Below are positions 1 to 10,831 of a DNA stretch of 64,000 nucleotides, piece by piece. Origin of the DNA: Raphanus sativus (taxonomy: Eukaryota > Streptophyta > Magnoliopsida > Brassicales > Brassicaceae); the NCBI RefSeq assembly GCF_000801105.2, contig NC_079518.1, positions 19,944,800 through 20,008,799 of the forward strand, given 5' to 3'. The position numbers and the translations under genes were made by a program. Within the stretch, counting starts at the first letter, position 1. Each line of letters begins with the position of its first letter. The notes below the pieces were generated by a model. The model ran no database searches, was not told the origin of the DNA, and worked only from the letters and a program-made list of their open reading frames with translations.

Positions 1-4
1 AGTT

Positions 5-1453
5 ATGGAAGGGCAGCAGAAGCTTACAGTAGACTTCAATGGGAAGATTGATTCTATCTTCAACAATCTGACCACGAGGATATACACCATCTGCACTCAA
101 GTTAAGAAACTTGAAACACAGATTGTCCAGACTGAAGACTCTATCAGAAGGATTGGAACTTCTAAGGAAGTAGGAGAAGGAAATAGGAAACACCACGTCA
201 ATGCTATCATAGATGATGATTTCTGGCAAGTGGTGAAACATGAGAAGCTACAAGAAGGAGATTTTGAAGTGGAAAGTTCACTAAGTCTCGGTGGATCACA
301 ATGGTGTCGATCGATACCAACTAGTCCACATCGATCGACATCGACGATGTCTTTTCCGGATACGCTTGCAGACTGCAACGCGGTTAGGATATTGACACAT
401 GCTGAATTCACGGCTTCTCATCCATACCCACCCACCCACACCTACGAAGATATCGACCGATGAGACGAGCCACTCATTGATCGACACAAAGAAGAGAATC
501 ATATCGATCGACCCTATTCTCCACCTATCGATCGACATGCACCTCTCACATACCGAGTGCAACTACCATCGATAGACAGCAACCGAATCAATGCACTCAG
601 ACCCACACCGAAACCAGAAGCTAACCCTACCGAAATAAATGGTAACCTTTCAGACACTACACCTGCGTCAGAGGAAACTGAAGGAAGAAGGTTAAGGAGT
701 AGGAAGGAGAAGATTCCTAAGAACCTTAAGAGGGAAGCTAATGAAAAGGAGATTGATGGTTTCACTAAGAGAGTTATCGGAATCCCACCAGAGAAACGTT
801 TTGAGGAGGTTTATTTCACAAAGAGATTGTGGATGTTCTTCAGAGAAACAAGGGAGACTGAAACTGACATTAGGAGAAGGTTTGACAATGTCAGAGAAGA
901 GATGAGGAAAAGGATTACTTTGCTAAAGAAGAGTGATCCTGGGAAGTTTGCAATACCCTGTGTGGTACAAGGGATTGAATTTCCTCGTGCACTATGTGAC
1001 ACTGGTTCATCAGTCAGCATCTTACCAAAGGTCATGGCAGACCATCTGGGCCTGCAAGTAGAGCCTTCACCAGAGATGTTTACTTTCGTGGATTACTCTC
1101 AGAGAAACTCTGGAGGCTTCATCAAAGACCTGGAGGTACATATTGGTGATTCTATCGTCCCTGTGGATTTTCATGTCCTAGACATCAAGCTAAATTGGAA
1201 CTCTTCCCTCTTACTTGGAAGAGCATTTATGGCTACATGAGCCATATGTGACATGAACACCAACAGGATGTGTTTGACTATGATAGATCCAGATATCCAC
1301 TACGACCCTGTCAAGCTTGGCAAACCACCAGCCAAATTAGTGGTAAGGGAAGATGATACTGGTATCATCGCAGTTTGTCATTGTGAAGTCGAGTACGAGA
1401 CAGAGTACTCGGGATCGATCGACAGTACTTTGACGTCATCGATCGACACTTGA
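5..1453 (+). pseudogene. Gag tail and aspartic protease polyprotein of element A, broken by two in-frame stops
   Basis: The frame is continuous from the window start to 1453 except for TGA at 461-463 (probably CGA to TGA) and TGA at 1238-1240, where a 3-bp deletion relative to the sister copy at 9487-10194 creates the stop. The first part (to about 460) is the Gag C-terminal region, with the stretch IIDDDFWQVV followed by a linker full of HRST/IDRH words. The second part carries a retroviral-type aspartic protease: active-site DTG at nt 998-1006 in the context ALCDTGSSVSIL, and LLLGRAFMAT near the end. No reverse transcriptase follows before the 3' noncoding region. The N-terminal Gag is outside the window. 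The family assignment is good; activity is unlikely. Confidence 0.75.
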
Positions 1454-2030
1454 AAGTCGGAGGAGATTATGGATCATCGATCGACAGAGATCCACCAGAT
1501 GATCAACTCGATCTATCAGATCATTGCTACCCGAATTTCGACATCCCACCTAACCGAAAGGAAGATGATTACTCAGTAAGGAGTTGGGCGGATAGCGGAT
1601 TTCATGAGAGTTTTGCAGTAGACATAGCCACCTCTTCCCACAGTGGAGACCACAGTGAAGAATATGATGCAGACTATTGGGAAGAGAGAGCTTGGGAAAA
1701 TTACTTGGAGAATGACAGATTTGCAATTTGATCCCCACAATCGATCGACATCAATCGCCCACCATCGATCGATTATCTACTTCATCCAGCAAAACGACAT
1801 CGTCCATCGATCGACATTGCCAGTATAATATCGATCGATATTAACCCGGACGACTTAAAGGACAAAATCGGAATTTCACCGATTAGGGCAACACATGGGT
1901 ATAAAAGGTTGACAACTCAAGCCACGAAAATTCAAAACTTTTCACCTTCTACCCAGCAGCTTCCAGCATTCAGAGAGTCATCAATGGAAGACTGCAACAA
2001 CATGTTCAATCGATCCAACCGTGCAGCTAG
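1454..2030 (+). other. Inter-ORF spacer of element A, rich in TCGATCGA words
   Basis: Reading frames of 60-93 codons overlap here, but none is long or conserved enough to call. The stretch holds six or so copies of the TCGATCGA word, for example at 1471, 1740, 1764, 1805 and 1831. It separates the protease from the Ser-Ile-Asp-rich ORF, where RT, RNase H and integrase would lie in an autonomous element. I see no trace of those domains. Confidence 0.5.
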
Positions 2031-2183
2031 ACGTGCCCATCGATCGCCACCACCACACACCCATCGATCGACACCTTCAACAGAGCTCAACCGAGATCTC
2101 ATGAACCTTATGATGTCAGGAACGTTTCACTAACACCTGATGAATTTGGAATTTTCAGGGACACAGATGGCTATGCAAGAGCT

Positions 2184-3776
2184 ATGGATGGAAGAGTCCT
2201 GCACATAACAAGAGAGGACATAGCAGACATCCTCCAAGTTGCCAATGGACCAGAAAACCTGTTCACACAGCAACGTAGCCATCCAGACATCCTACATCAC
2301 GTCCAGGACAACCACAACACCAACACGAGGGAGGATACAGTTCCTCCACACTTCGGTCAACCTCGACATTCACCATCGATCGACATCGTTTCAACACCGT
2401 CGTTCGACGGCGGATATCCCGGATTGATCGACAGACCAAGAGTCCGATCGCCCGACAGACGATTGGAGTTTGGACGACGTGCCTTCAATACTAATGGATC
2501 CAGGAGATTCAAGTGGGAAGCTAAGGATGAATATGGTGTCTACAGAGATGAGTTTGGCTATGCTAGAGGAGTTGATGGTGAGATCATCCATGTTACCAAG
2601 GAGCAAGTAAAGAGACTTTTGGATAGAGCATCCCTTTTTCACAAAGGTTGCTTACGACCTCCAATACACACACGCCCTTACCATGCATACACACCACCAC
2701 CAGTGCCCTACAGTAGAGAGGAGGTGGATGATATGGTGACTGATGTATGGAGAGCTCAGGCGCACCTTGAAGCAAACATGCACACATTGGTGGAAGACAC
2801 TTTCCAGCCTTTGGATGTCAGTTACAAGGACTTCCAGAATGATATGGCTGAGATAAGAGTGGAGCTTGGAAACATATTGACCATGCTTGAGAAAGAGGCT
2901 AAGCCACCAGTATCGACCGACAGAGTACCTGTACCATCGATTGACATCGGCAAGACTACATCCATGGACCGACCAGAATGTTCATCACCAAAGAAAGATG
3001 AATGGGAGGTTGCTTACATCAATACACGGATTGGAGACGTCTACAGCCCTCTCAACAACAATGTCGAATGGTTAAGCAAGAGGATCGATCTTCTACAGAA
3101 AGAGTTGGACACACTTCGCCAAAACGACCGAGCTAAGCATGCTACTTGTCCATCGATCGACAGGCCTGAACTAACATCGATCGACAGACAGCCACCACTA
3201 GCGAGACGAGCAGGCACTACAGCAGAAGTTGATGAACTTAAACATGAGCTGTACGAGGCTATGGATGCTATGGAAAGGAGACTCAACGGGACCTGTGATA
3301 CCATTGACTACACTGTTAACGAACGGGTTAACAGCCTCTGCAGAACTACTCGCCATATGAAAGGCAATATACGTGCTCTGCAGTATCAAGGACAGTGTTC
3401 ACAGTCGATCGACACAATGGATGCTGAGTCGACCGACAGACCCCTCAGCGAATTGACCGACGCGCATCTCGTAGCATCGATCAACACCGAGTCTTTAGCA
3501 GACCGAGATCAGTTTATTCTGGACAGGATCGATGCATTACAGAGTGCTCTGAAATTATTGTCCGTATATAACTACCAGACCATCGACAGGAAAGTTGACA
3601 AAATCGAATACATCAAGAATTCTGTGAAGAAACTTCAAGATACAGTCCTCCAGATAGATAAGAAGCAACTACAAGCGGATGATGCCACAAGAAGCTTCGT
3701 CGCCACATGGTTCAATAGTAGGAGACATAAGATTGATGATTGTTGTCCGGTAATCAGCAGTTTCTGCACCCCATGA
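2184..3776 (+). CDS. Ser-Ile-Asp-rich coiled-coil-like protein with a duplicated domain (element A)
   Basis: An uninterrupted frame, open back to 2031; the first ATG at 2184 lies inside the first domain copy, so the real start or the polyprotein junction is upstream. It holds two copies of a roughly 38-residue motif, one encoded at about 2133-2250 (DEFGIFRDTDGYAR ... DGRVLHITRED) and one at about 2520-2640 (DEYGVYRDEFGYAR ... DGEIIHVTKEQ). The remainder is charged, Gln/Glu/Lys-rich and probably alpha-helical, interspersed with SIDR/SIDT words encoded by TCGATCGACA. A homologous ORF is at 16389-17475. No transmembrane segment, zinc finger or enzyme motif is visible. Similar hypothetical proteins are common in Brassica and Raphanus genomes as far as I recall. 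Function unknown; it occupies the 3' ORF position where Athila-group elements may carry an envelope-like gene. Confidence 0.55.
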   Translation: MDGRVLHITREDIADILQVANGPENLFTQQRSHPDILHHVQDNHNTNTREDTVPPHFGQPRHSPSIDIVSTPSFDGGYPGLIDRPRVRSPDRRLEFGRRAFNTNGSRRFKWEAKDEYGVYRDEFGYARGVDGEIIHVTKEQVKRLLDRASLFHKGCLRPPIHTRPYHAYTPPPVPYSREEVDDMVTDVWRAQAHLEANMHTLVEDTFQPLDVSYKDFQNDMAEIRVELGNILTMLEKEAKPPVSTDRVPVPSIDIGKTTSMDRPECSSPKKDEWEVAYINTRIGDVYSPLNNNVEWLSKRIDLLQKELDTLRQNDRAKHATCPSIDRPELTSIDRQPPLARRAGTTAEVDELKHELYEAMDAMERRLNGTCDTIDYTVNERVNSLCRTTRHMKGNIRALQYQGQCSQSIDTMDAESTDRPLSELTDAHLVASINTESLADRDQFILDRIDALQSALKLLSVYNYQTIDRKVDKIEYIKNSVKKLQDTVLQIDKKQLQADDATRSFVATWFNSRRHKIDDCCPVISSFCTP

Positions 3777-3823
3777 GTCACTCACCTACCACAGCCAAGC
3801 TAAATGACTATAACCAAGCGCTG

Positions 3824-3841
3824 AGTGGGAGGCAACCCACT
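3824..3841 (+). other. Invariant hairpin AGTGGG-AGGCAA-CCCACT (element A)
   Basis: Six-base perfect stem with a six-base loop directly after the Ser-Ile-Asp-rich ORF. Identical copies lie at 10721-10738 and 17523-17540. Similar GGGAGGCAACCC words are familiar from 3' regions of other plant gypsy elements. Role unknown; an RNA-level element is plausible. Confidence 0.55.
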
Positions 3842-4114
3842 ATTAGGTTTTTCTTTATTTTTATTTTATTTTATTTTTCTTTTTGCTTTTATTTTTCTTT
3901 TTCGAATTTATTTTGCAGTTTTTATTAGATCCAAGTAGAATGATAATTCCATCGACCGACATTCACCATTCATATCGCTCGACACCATACGACCATTACT
4001 AACGATCGACGTATACCACTACGAATCGATCGACATCTTGTCGATCAGGTCTATTCATTCTGACTTGTTATATTAATTATTTATGTCTTATTTTATTTAC
4101 CTCACCATCGGGTG

Positions 4115-4150
4115 TTACACTGGGACAGTGTAATTTAAGTCTGGGGGGAG
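4115..4150 (+). promoter_or_regulatory. Covarying hairpin plus internal polypurine tract (element A)
   Basis: TTACACTG-GGA-CAGTGTAA forms an 8-bp stem at 4115-4133, followed by AAGTCTGGGGGGAG, which matches the terminal polypurine tract at 5126-5140. This second tract lies about 1 kb upstream of the LTR. In element B the stem is TTACACCG/CGGTGTAA, a compensatory pair change. Confidence 0.55.
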
Positions 4151-4559
4151 TTTACTAATATGTGTTTTTATTTTGGTTTTTATTAAAATGTTTTTCAAAA
4201 TTATTTTTCGCATAAGTATTAAATAGGAACATTGATATGGATTTATATTTGACTGTCTGGCCACTCTTTAGCACCATTCTAGATTACTGATTGCAGATAG
4301 TACTAAAGATGCTAAAGTGGATAAACTTGATATCTATATTCACTAGCTAAGATTGTTTGAAGGAACCAAAGCTGACCTCCAACACTAATACTGACTTATT
4401 TGCTTGTCTTTGGGCTTGGATATCACTGGATCGGAATCCTCTTACAAGTCTGGAAGGTAAAAAGTCTGTGTGTTTCTGGTTCCCTTCCTTCTCTCTCTTC
4501 GGCATCTCGAGATCTAAGTTTATGTTGTAAAAGAATGAAATGATTCCTTGAGAAGCAGA

Positions 4560-4653
4560 GGGGTAGGAGTGATTCCTGCGACCCCAGTATTCTAAATCTA
4601 AAGGATGATCACACATTGTAGAAACGAGGGGTAGGAGTGATTCCTGCGACCCC
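4560..4653 (+). repeat. Twin hairpin block GGGGTAGGAG...ACCCC (element A)
   Basis: Two near-identical blocks at 4560-4585 and 4628-4653 can each fold GGGGT with ACCCC and AGGA with TCCT. The pair recurs in B (about 7567-7660), C (about 12226-12320) and E (about 18261-18352). In C and E the second block has lost its pairing. Confidence 0.45.
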
Positions 4654-5101
4654 ATTATTCGCTACACTTTGTCAAAAATGTATGAGTTACAATGCAAATG
4701 TCAATGAGATGGACTAGATGACCTATGTGGCATCGAAACCTGTTGAAATTGAAACTAATAAGAGATTCAGTGAAGAGAGAAGAGGGGAGAAAGGGATCAG
4801 AGAAGACTACCTGTGTTCAGATACTTGTTTGAGTTGAATCCATGTGTTCTTTGATCGATACTCCCAAGGTAAAGCCTGCACTTTATTTTATGTTAAGAAA
4901 TGAGGTTAGTAGAGGGGAATGTCAGATGAGAATTGCTAAGTTGTTGACAAGATGAGTTTGGTTGCTAAGCTAGGATAAGGCATGATGAACTTCTGTGATT
5001 AGGATGTTTAGACATGAATTGCAAACCCATAGAGTGATGACTTCAATATATTGAATCTTTGAGTTCCTGCTATTTCCAAACCTTTTCCAAAGACTACTAT
5101 T

Positions 5102-5140
5102 TTTGCTTGAGGACAAGCAAAGGAGTAAGTCTGGGGGAGT
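5102..5140 (+). promoter_or_regulatory. Terminal hairpin and polypurine tract of element A
   Basis: TTTGCTTG-AGGA-CAAGCAAA (5102-5121) is a perfect 8-bp stem with a 4-base loop, followed by AAGTCTGGGGGAGT, which abuts the LTR start at 5141. The polypurine tract primes plus-strand DNA synthesis in LTR elements. The same hairpin plus tract precedes the other three LTRs of the family. Confidence 0.75.
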
Positions 5141-6502
5141 TGATATACCATGGATTTTACCCGTTTTTAACCATGGTATACTAGTATTTTACTATATATT
5201 TAATCTGTTTTCTAGCTTGTTAGGTATGTTTTCAGGTTCAGGAGCATTTTGTGAGAAAGTGATGTTTTTGGAGTATTTTGGAGTACAAGAGATGATACAC
5301 CCGAGTTGACCATTCAAAACTAAGTCGGAAGTCAACATTGCGATTATAATCGATCGATACTCATCCTGAGTTGTCGATCGATGTAGCCGAGAAGATCCGA
5401 GTACTAGAAGATTATAATCGATCGATACACATTCAGTGTTGTCGATCGATATCGAGGACGAAATGGTTTAGCCGACTACTTCACCAAGACTTCACCAAAT
5501 TACGAGATTGCCCCTGACGAGTTTTTAACATAATGGAAATGCTTAAATACTTCTGCTAAGTATTTTTGACGGCAAGTTTTCAAACCTTTGAAGCTTGAAG
5601 CTTTTAACAATCCTCAAAGCAGAGAGTGTGAGAGAGAGACTAGAGTTTTATTTGTTTGAGAGAGATTGGAGAGATTTCTCATCTCCTTTTGTATTTCTAC
5701 TTTATTCTATCTATGCAATTCTTTCATCTATCTATTGTTATGAATTATCTAGCTATGTCTGAGTAGTCTACTTGTTAGATCTAGGGTTTAAATAGGTTTG
5801 TGGGATTAGCCCCAAACTATAATTGCTAAGTTGTGATACTCATCAAATGGATTGTACCCTATGCTTGTTTTAGATTAGCTAACTAGAACATAGATCACTA
5901 GGATCTTAGATTATCTTGAATTATCCATTTGAGTGATGCCTGTTTCTCGTTGAGAAGAACGACAGTTCCTCCTTGAGACCTTGTGGTCATATTCGGTTCG
6001 CGCCTAGGCAGATCTAGAAGCCGTCGATCGATAACCCGACTGGTGAATCGATCGGTGCCGCGAAAGGTGTATCGCTCGATATCTCAAAAGGATATCGACC
6101 GACTCTTTTTCTGTGTCATCATGCGAAATGTGTGGCCAGAGATCTAGATATTTTAACCAGTGATTCATTCACATATGTTAAGCGGCTAAGATCTATAGTA
6201 TCATGCAAGCAACTTGTTAAAGCATTTATAGAGATTATAATCTCCATTCCTGAAAAGAAACCCTATGTCTATCACTCTTTATCCCATTTAAACAACCCTT
6301 CATATTGTTAGTTAGAGCAACTGCCTTGCTCATTTTAGGAATTGTTATTTTCATTTCTATCATATAAACCAACCTTGCCTAGGATTGATTAGTAGATTTT
6401 ATTTAATTGGTTCCCTAGCTCCTTGTGATTCGATCCCTAAGTACTAGAGCTGTACCTCTTATTTGAGAGAGTAAGCTCTGCTGGGTAATTTGAGCAATAT
6501 CA
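5141..6502 (+). repeat. LTR1 (3' LTR of element A), 1362 bp
   Basis: Begins TGATATACCATGG and ends AATATCA, with the short terminal inverted repeat TGATAT/ATATCA. It is preceded by the polypurine tract. It aligns by eye with LTR2, LTR3 and LTR4 along its length, including U3 copies of TCGATCGATA and the U5 block with 'ccctaagtact'. If this is the right end of an inserted element, the 5 bp at 6503-6507 (TTCAT) should be repeated before the missing 5' LTR. Confidence 0.85.
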
Positions 6503-6541
6503 TTCATATTGGAGCTCACCACCGAGTCTCGCCAGGAACCG

Positions 6542-6781
6542 ATGGAGCGTGGTGTTGGAGGATCGCAGGCAGCTCCCGCAACTCCCCTTCCTGACTTCCC
6601 GGACATACCAGACATCCCGATGCCGGAGGCAGACTTTCAGAGGACAGTCATGAGTGCTTTACGAGCCATCTGGGCTCGAGTCACGCGACCACCATGTGCG
6701 AGCAGGAGGAGTGTCAGAGCATCAGACCCAGGACCATCTCACCAGTACCAGCAGGAGGAGGACGAGGAGGCCACCGACTAG
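6542..6781 (+). CDS. Proline-rich ORF fragment of element B
   Basis: An open frame runs from the LTR1 boundary to TAG at 6779-6781; its first ATG is 6542. It encodes repeats of PDFPDIPDIP followed by a Trp/Arg-rich stretch (SALRAIWARVT) and an acidic tail. I do not recognise the family. It is probably the C-terminal end of a longer element-B ORF cut by the insertion of element A. A distantly similar tail is seen at 44983-45255. Confidence 0.35.
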   Translation: MERGVGGSQAAPATPLPDFPDIPDIPMPEADFQRTVMSALRAIWARVTRPPCASRRSVRASDPGPSHQYQQEEDEEATD

Positions 6782-8106
6782 CCTTCTTACCTCTTCTCTT
6801 TATCTTTCAGACTTTTTATTTTTATTTTTTATGTTTATGTTTCGTACTTGCAGGGTTTATGTTTCTAAACTTATCTATGTTTTATGCTTTTGCACTATTT
6901 CGTATGTTTAATTTCCTTTGTGTTTGGACTGACAACAGAGCTAACTTGAGAGTCAAGCTAGACGAGTGAGTGAGTCCCGTGCTAACACATTACCACACAA
7001 TCTGTCTGATACTGTCGATCGATATCGTCTATGGTACATCGATCGACAGGAAAGACAGAGAGGTACGACACCTTGCTTCATTATCTCCACTTCTATATTT
7101 CCCTCTTATTATTACACCGAGACGGTGTAATTTAAGTCTGGGGGAGAGTGTTACTAACATTTATCAATTATCATCTATTTCTATCATATAAACCAACCTA
7201 TTTTCATTTCTATTTTTCAAAAATTAAAAACCAAAAATATATAAACATTTATTAATGATTTTCTAAACCACTCTTTGGCGTTACTCTAGACTTATTTACC
7301 ACAGATTGCACTAGAGATACCAAAGTTGATCAACCTGTCAGTTACCCACACTTTCCCATATTGTTTAAAGGAACCGAAGCTAGCCTCTAACCTAATACTG
7401 ACTTGTTTAGCTTGTCTTGGGGCTTGGTATACATCAGATCGGAATCCTCCTTCAAGACTGAAAAGGTACAAGTCAATGCAATTCTGGTTTCCTTTCTTCT
7501 CTCTTCGGCATCTCAAAGATCTAAGTTTATAAAGAAAAGATTGATATGATTTCTTGAGAGGCAGAGGGGTAGGAGTGTCTCCTGCGACCCCATTATTCTA
7601 AATCTCAAGAATGATCACACATTGTGGAAACGAGGGGTAGGAGTGATTCCTGCGACCCCATTATTCGCTACACTTTGCCAAAAATGTATGAGTTACAATG
7701 CAAATGTCAATAAGATGGACTAGATGCCTATGTGGCATCGAAACCTGTTGAAGTTGAAACTAATAGAGATTCAGAGAAGAGAGATGAGAGGAGAAAAGAA
7801 TTAGAAAAGACTACCTGCTCAGGAAACTTATTTGAGTTGAATCCATGTGTCTTTTGATCGATACCCCCAAGGTAAAGCATGCACTTTTATTTTATGCTAA
7901 GAAATGAGGTTAGTAAAGGAGAATTTTAGACAAGATCTGCTAAGTTGTTGGATAGATGAATTTGGTTGCTAGACTAGGATAAGGTATAAATGTGCATTTG
8001 TGGTTGTGACCGTTTAGATTCTTATGACCAGGAAGTGAGGATTTTTAAATTTTCAAAAGTAAGAATCATGTTGTTTCCAAACCTCCTTCGGAAAGACTAC
8101 TGATTG
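6782..8106 (+). other. Structured 3' noncoding region of element B
   Basis: Collinear with 3777-5101 of element A. It includes TTACACCG-AGA-CGGTGTAA at 7112-7130 followed by an internal AAGTCTGGGGGAG, and the twin GGGGTAGGAG blocks near 7567 and 7636. Two TCGATCGA words are at about 7016 and 7040. No gene. Confidence 0.55.
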
Positions 8107-8146
8107 TTTTGCTTGAGGACAAGCAAAAGAGTAAGTCTGGGGGAGT
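8107..8146 (+). promoter_or_regulatory. Terminal hairpin and polypurine tract of element B
   Basis: TTTTGCTTG-AGGA-CAAGCAAAA (8107-8128) followed by AAGTCTGGGGGAGT, directly before LTR2. Confidence 0.75.
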
Positions 8147-9470
8147 TGATATACCATGAATTTCACCCGTTTTTAGCCATGGTATATGAGAGTTTTCAAT
8201 CATATTTACTACGTTTTCAAAGTATTTTAGAGTATTTTCAGGCACAGGTACTTAATTGAAGAAAACAATACTTTTGAGGCATTTTTAGAGTATTCTCACG
8301 AATGAAGAATCAACCGATAGGAAACATGCGAGATCAGACGATTAGAGTCAATTACAATCGATCGACAAAAATCAAAGAGTGTCGATCGACATTAAGCCAT
8401 TCGATGGATCACGATTAAGAAGATTTTCAAGTATCACAAGTGTGCTATTTTTACACAATTAGTCCCTGGCCGCCTGTTAGGCTTTATATACTAGGGTTTT
8501 GTATCATTTTAGAAGCAGACTTGCCTAGAGATCTATTGGAGAAGAGAAGCAATTTGGCTACCTTAGGAGAAGAGTTAGAGTTGGAGAGATAGATCTGAGA
8601 CTGCAAAACAGAGAAGATCTTGAACTCCCTTTTTATCTTACTCATTACTCTTTGTGTTCCTTATTTCATATTAAGTTTTATTCAAACCATCATGATCTTG
8701 TCTCTCATGAATATGTCTGAGTAAACCTAATTGTTAGATTTAGGTTTCTCATAAGGGTGAATCATGTGATGAGATTGTGATATTTATTAGGGTTGTTAAA
8801 TTAGTTCTTTCACTTGGTTATTCTTAATACTATATTTAGGATTGATCACCCTTAAATCTAGATCTTAGGATTGAAGAGATAACCAACTGTATACTCTCAA
8901 TACCCTTAAGCAAACTATAGTGATCTAACTGACTAGACTCATGCGAAAGGTGGTCTAGATCATTAGAGAACGTGTTCAACCAAATCGATAATGCTTGCTA
9001 GAATTACCATCGATCGACACAACCACCGTTGTAGCGATCGATTGTATAAAAGGTGTATCGATCGATTAGGCGAAAGTCGTATCGATCGACTCTTTTCCGA
9101 GATCAACAAACGACAGTTGAGATCCGGGATCTAGTAAAGGAGACCCTACTGGTCGTACCAATTGATTGAGTTCAAAGGACTAAAGCCCTATTGTCACTTT
9201 CAAACTGCATAAATTCATACCTGAGAAATACCTGAATCTAGCTATCCTCCCCATTTAGAAACAACCTTCACTTCAGTTACTGAACAACTCCCTTGTTCAC
9301 ATTAATATTTACTGCTTTAAAACATATAAAACCTTAAGTCTATCTTAATTTCTATTTAATTAAGCCTTCAAGTAATCCTAGAGTCCTTGTGGATTCGATC
9401 CCTAAGTACTGCATTTGAACCTATTATTTGAGAGAGTAATTCACTTTTTAGGGTAATTTGAGTGATATCA
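8147..9470 (+). repeat. LTR2 (3' LTR of element B), 1324 bp
   Basis: TGATATACCATGA to GTGATATCA, preceded by the polypurine tract and followed immediately by internal sequence of element C. A TATA-like box lies near 8484-8490 (GCTTTATATACTAG). U3 and U5 both contain TCGATCGA words. Predicted target duplication to search for upstream of the window: TATCG (9471-9475). Confidence 0.85.
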
Positions 9471-9486
9471 TATCGATCGACACCAA

Positions 9487-10194
9487 ATGGACAGACATGA
9501 ACATGTCATGGAACGCCAGGCAACAAAAGAAGTGATTCAGATTGGAATGATGTCGAAAGCTAAGAAACTCTATGTTCCCAAACACCTGAGGAGAGAAGCT
9601 AACAAAGCTGAACTTGATGGATTTCACAAGAGGGTGAAGAGAGTTCCTAAGGGTATGACTTTTGAGGAAGCCTATTATAAGTACAGACTTGGTAATTTAT
9701 TCAGAGAGAGCAGAGAGACAGAAAAGGACATGGAGATATTATTCAACAAGGTCTGCCGTAAGCCTAAAAAGACTCTAAAGAAGGAACAAGATCCTGGAAA
9801 GTTTCTGATTCCATGCTCTATAAATAACCACGATTTACCAAACGCCATCTGCGATACTGGATCTGCAGTGAGCATCATGGCTATAGACACTGCTGAAGTA
9901 TTAGGATTAAAGACGGAACCTTCAAAAGATAGTTTTGCTTTCGTTGATAACTCCAAAGCAAACTCAACAGGCATGATCAGGAATGTTAAAGTGGAGATAG
10001 GAGAATGCACTATTCCTATGGATTTTCATGTCGTGGAGCTCAAATCAGGCATGACATCTTCCCTTCTTCTTGGAAGAGCCTTCATGGCTACAGTGGGAGC
10101 AATTTGTGATCTTAAGAAGAATAGGATGTGCCTAACTAATGTTGATGAAAATGTCTTCTATGATCCTGTGGAGAAGAAGAAAGTGAAGATTTGA
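9487..10194 (+). CDS. Retrotransposon aspartic protease (Gag-Pro fragment) of element C
   Basis: A 235-residue open frame starting 16 bp after the end of LTR2. It is homologous throughout to the protease part of 557-1453: the basic region KHLRREANKAELDGF, the active site DTG (9853-9861) in the context ICDTGSAVSIM, and LLLGRAFMATVGAICDL. Unlike the element-A copy it has no stop before its natural end. It is N-terminally truncated by the LTR2 junction, so it is not a complete Gag-Pro. Processing of Gag would be its role in an intact element. No RT, RNase H or integrase follows in element C. Confidence 0.75.
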   Translation: MDRHEHVMERQATKEVIQIGMMSKAKKLYVPKHLRREANKAELDGFHKRVKRVPKGMTFEEAYYKYRLGNLFRESRETEKDMEILFNKVCRKPKKTLKKEQDPGKFLIPCSINNHDLPNAICDTGSAVSIMAIDTAEVLGLKTEPSKDSFAFVDNSKANSTGMIRNVKVEIGECTIPMDFHVVELKSGMTSSLLLGRAFMATVGAICDLKKNRMCLTNVDENVFYDPVEKKKVKI

Positions 10195-10677
10195 TTTCAT
10201 ACATAGAGATGTTTGAAGATCCAGCACCTCTAACATATGCAGATCGCAAGTTTGCAAAATCAGGATCAACATCGATCGACATTAAACTTTCAAGATCGGT
10301 CGACAATGAGCCTCACGAATCGACCGACACAGAGCCTTTAGAATCGGTCGACAGCATCCAAATCTCAGAATAGAACGAGACTGAAAAGTCTAAGTCTGGG
10401 GGAAGACCTAGAAAGAGGAAGAAGAAAATAAAAAGGAATATCGATGCATATTCTCTATCACTGGTCCCTTCTCAGTGTCAGGAGGAAAGTCTTGAGTGTA
10501 GAGTGCGCCGCAGAGGAGGTCCAGCTTCTTTTGCTAAGGTTAGAGTGCTATCTGATCCAAAACTGAGAGACAAAGGGGAAGCGTCTGCAAGAGCTTTCAT
10601 CAACTGCATCAACCAAATGAGGAAGAGAGACACAAAAACTTGTTTTGGAGAAAGTTCACATCCTCATCCAGATTAAA
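10191..10677 (+). pseudogene. Basic C-terminal ORF of element C with one in-frame stop
   Basis: The frame after the protease stop reads through SIDI/SVDN/STDT words, is interrupted by TAG at 10371-10373, and continues open to TAA at 10675-10677. The second part starts with a strongly basic run, GGRPRKRKKKIKR at about 10393-10434, which resembles an AT-hook core (GRP flanked by basic residues) and a nuclear localisation signal. About 100 residues follow with no recognised domain. It is in a different frame from the protease, so a frameshift or separate expression would be needed. Confidence 0.4.
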
Positions 10678-10720
10678 TCAGACCTCCAAAAGTCAAGCTA
10701 ATGACTAAAAATAAGCGCTG

Positions 10721-10738
10721 AGTGGGAGGCAACCCACT
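10721..10738 (+). other. Invariant hairpin AGTGGG-AGGCAA-CCCACT (element C)
   Basis: Identical in stem and loop to 3824-3841 and 17523-17540, and again placed just after the last coding remains. Confidence 0.55.
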
Positions 10739-10831
10739 GTTAGGTTTGTTTTAAATTTGATTTTATTTTCATATACTACTGATTTTTGTTTTTAATTATT
10801 GCAGGTAAAAAAAAAAAGATGAACAGTACGC

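Larger units (their letters stand above)
3777..5101 (+). other. Conserved structured 3' noncoding region of element A
   Basis: No coding sequence. The same order of blocks recurs in elements B, C and E: an AGTGGG hairpin, pyrimidine-rich DNA, a palindrome followed by an internal polypurine tract, a paired GGGGTAGGAG block, then the terminal hairpin and polypurine tract. Similarity among copies by eye is higher here than in the surrounding coding remains. Confidence 0.6.
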
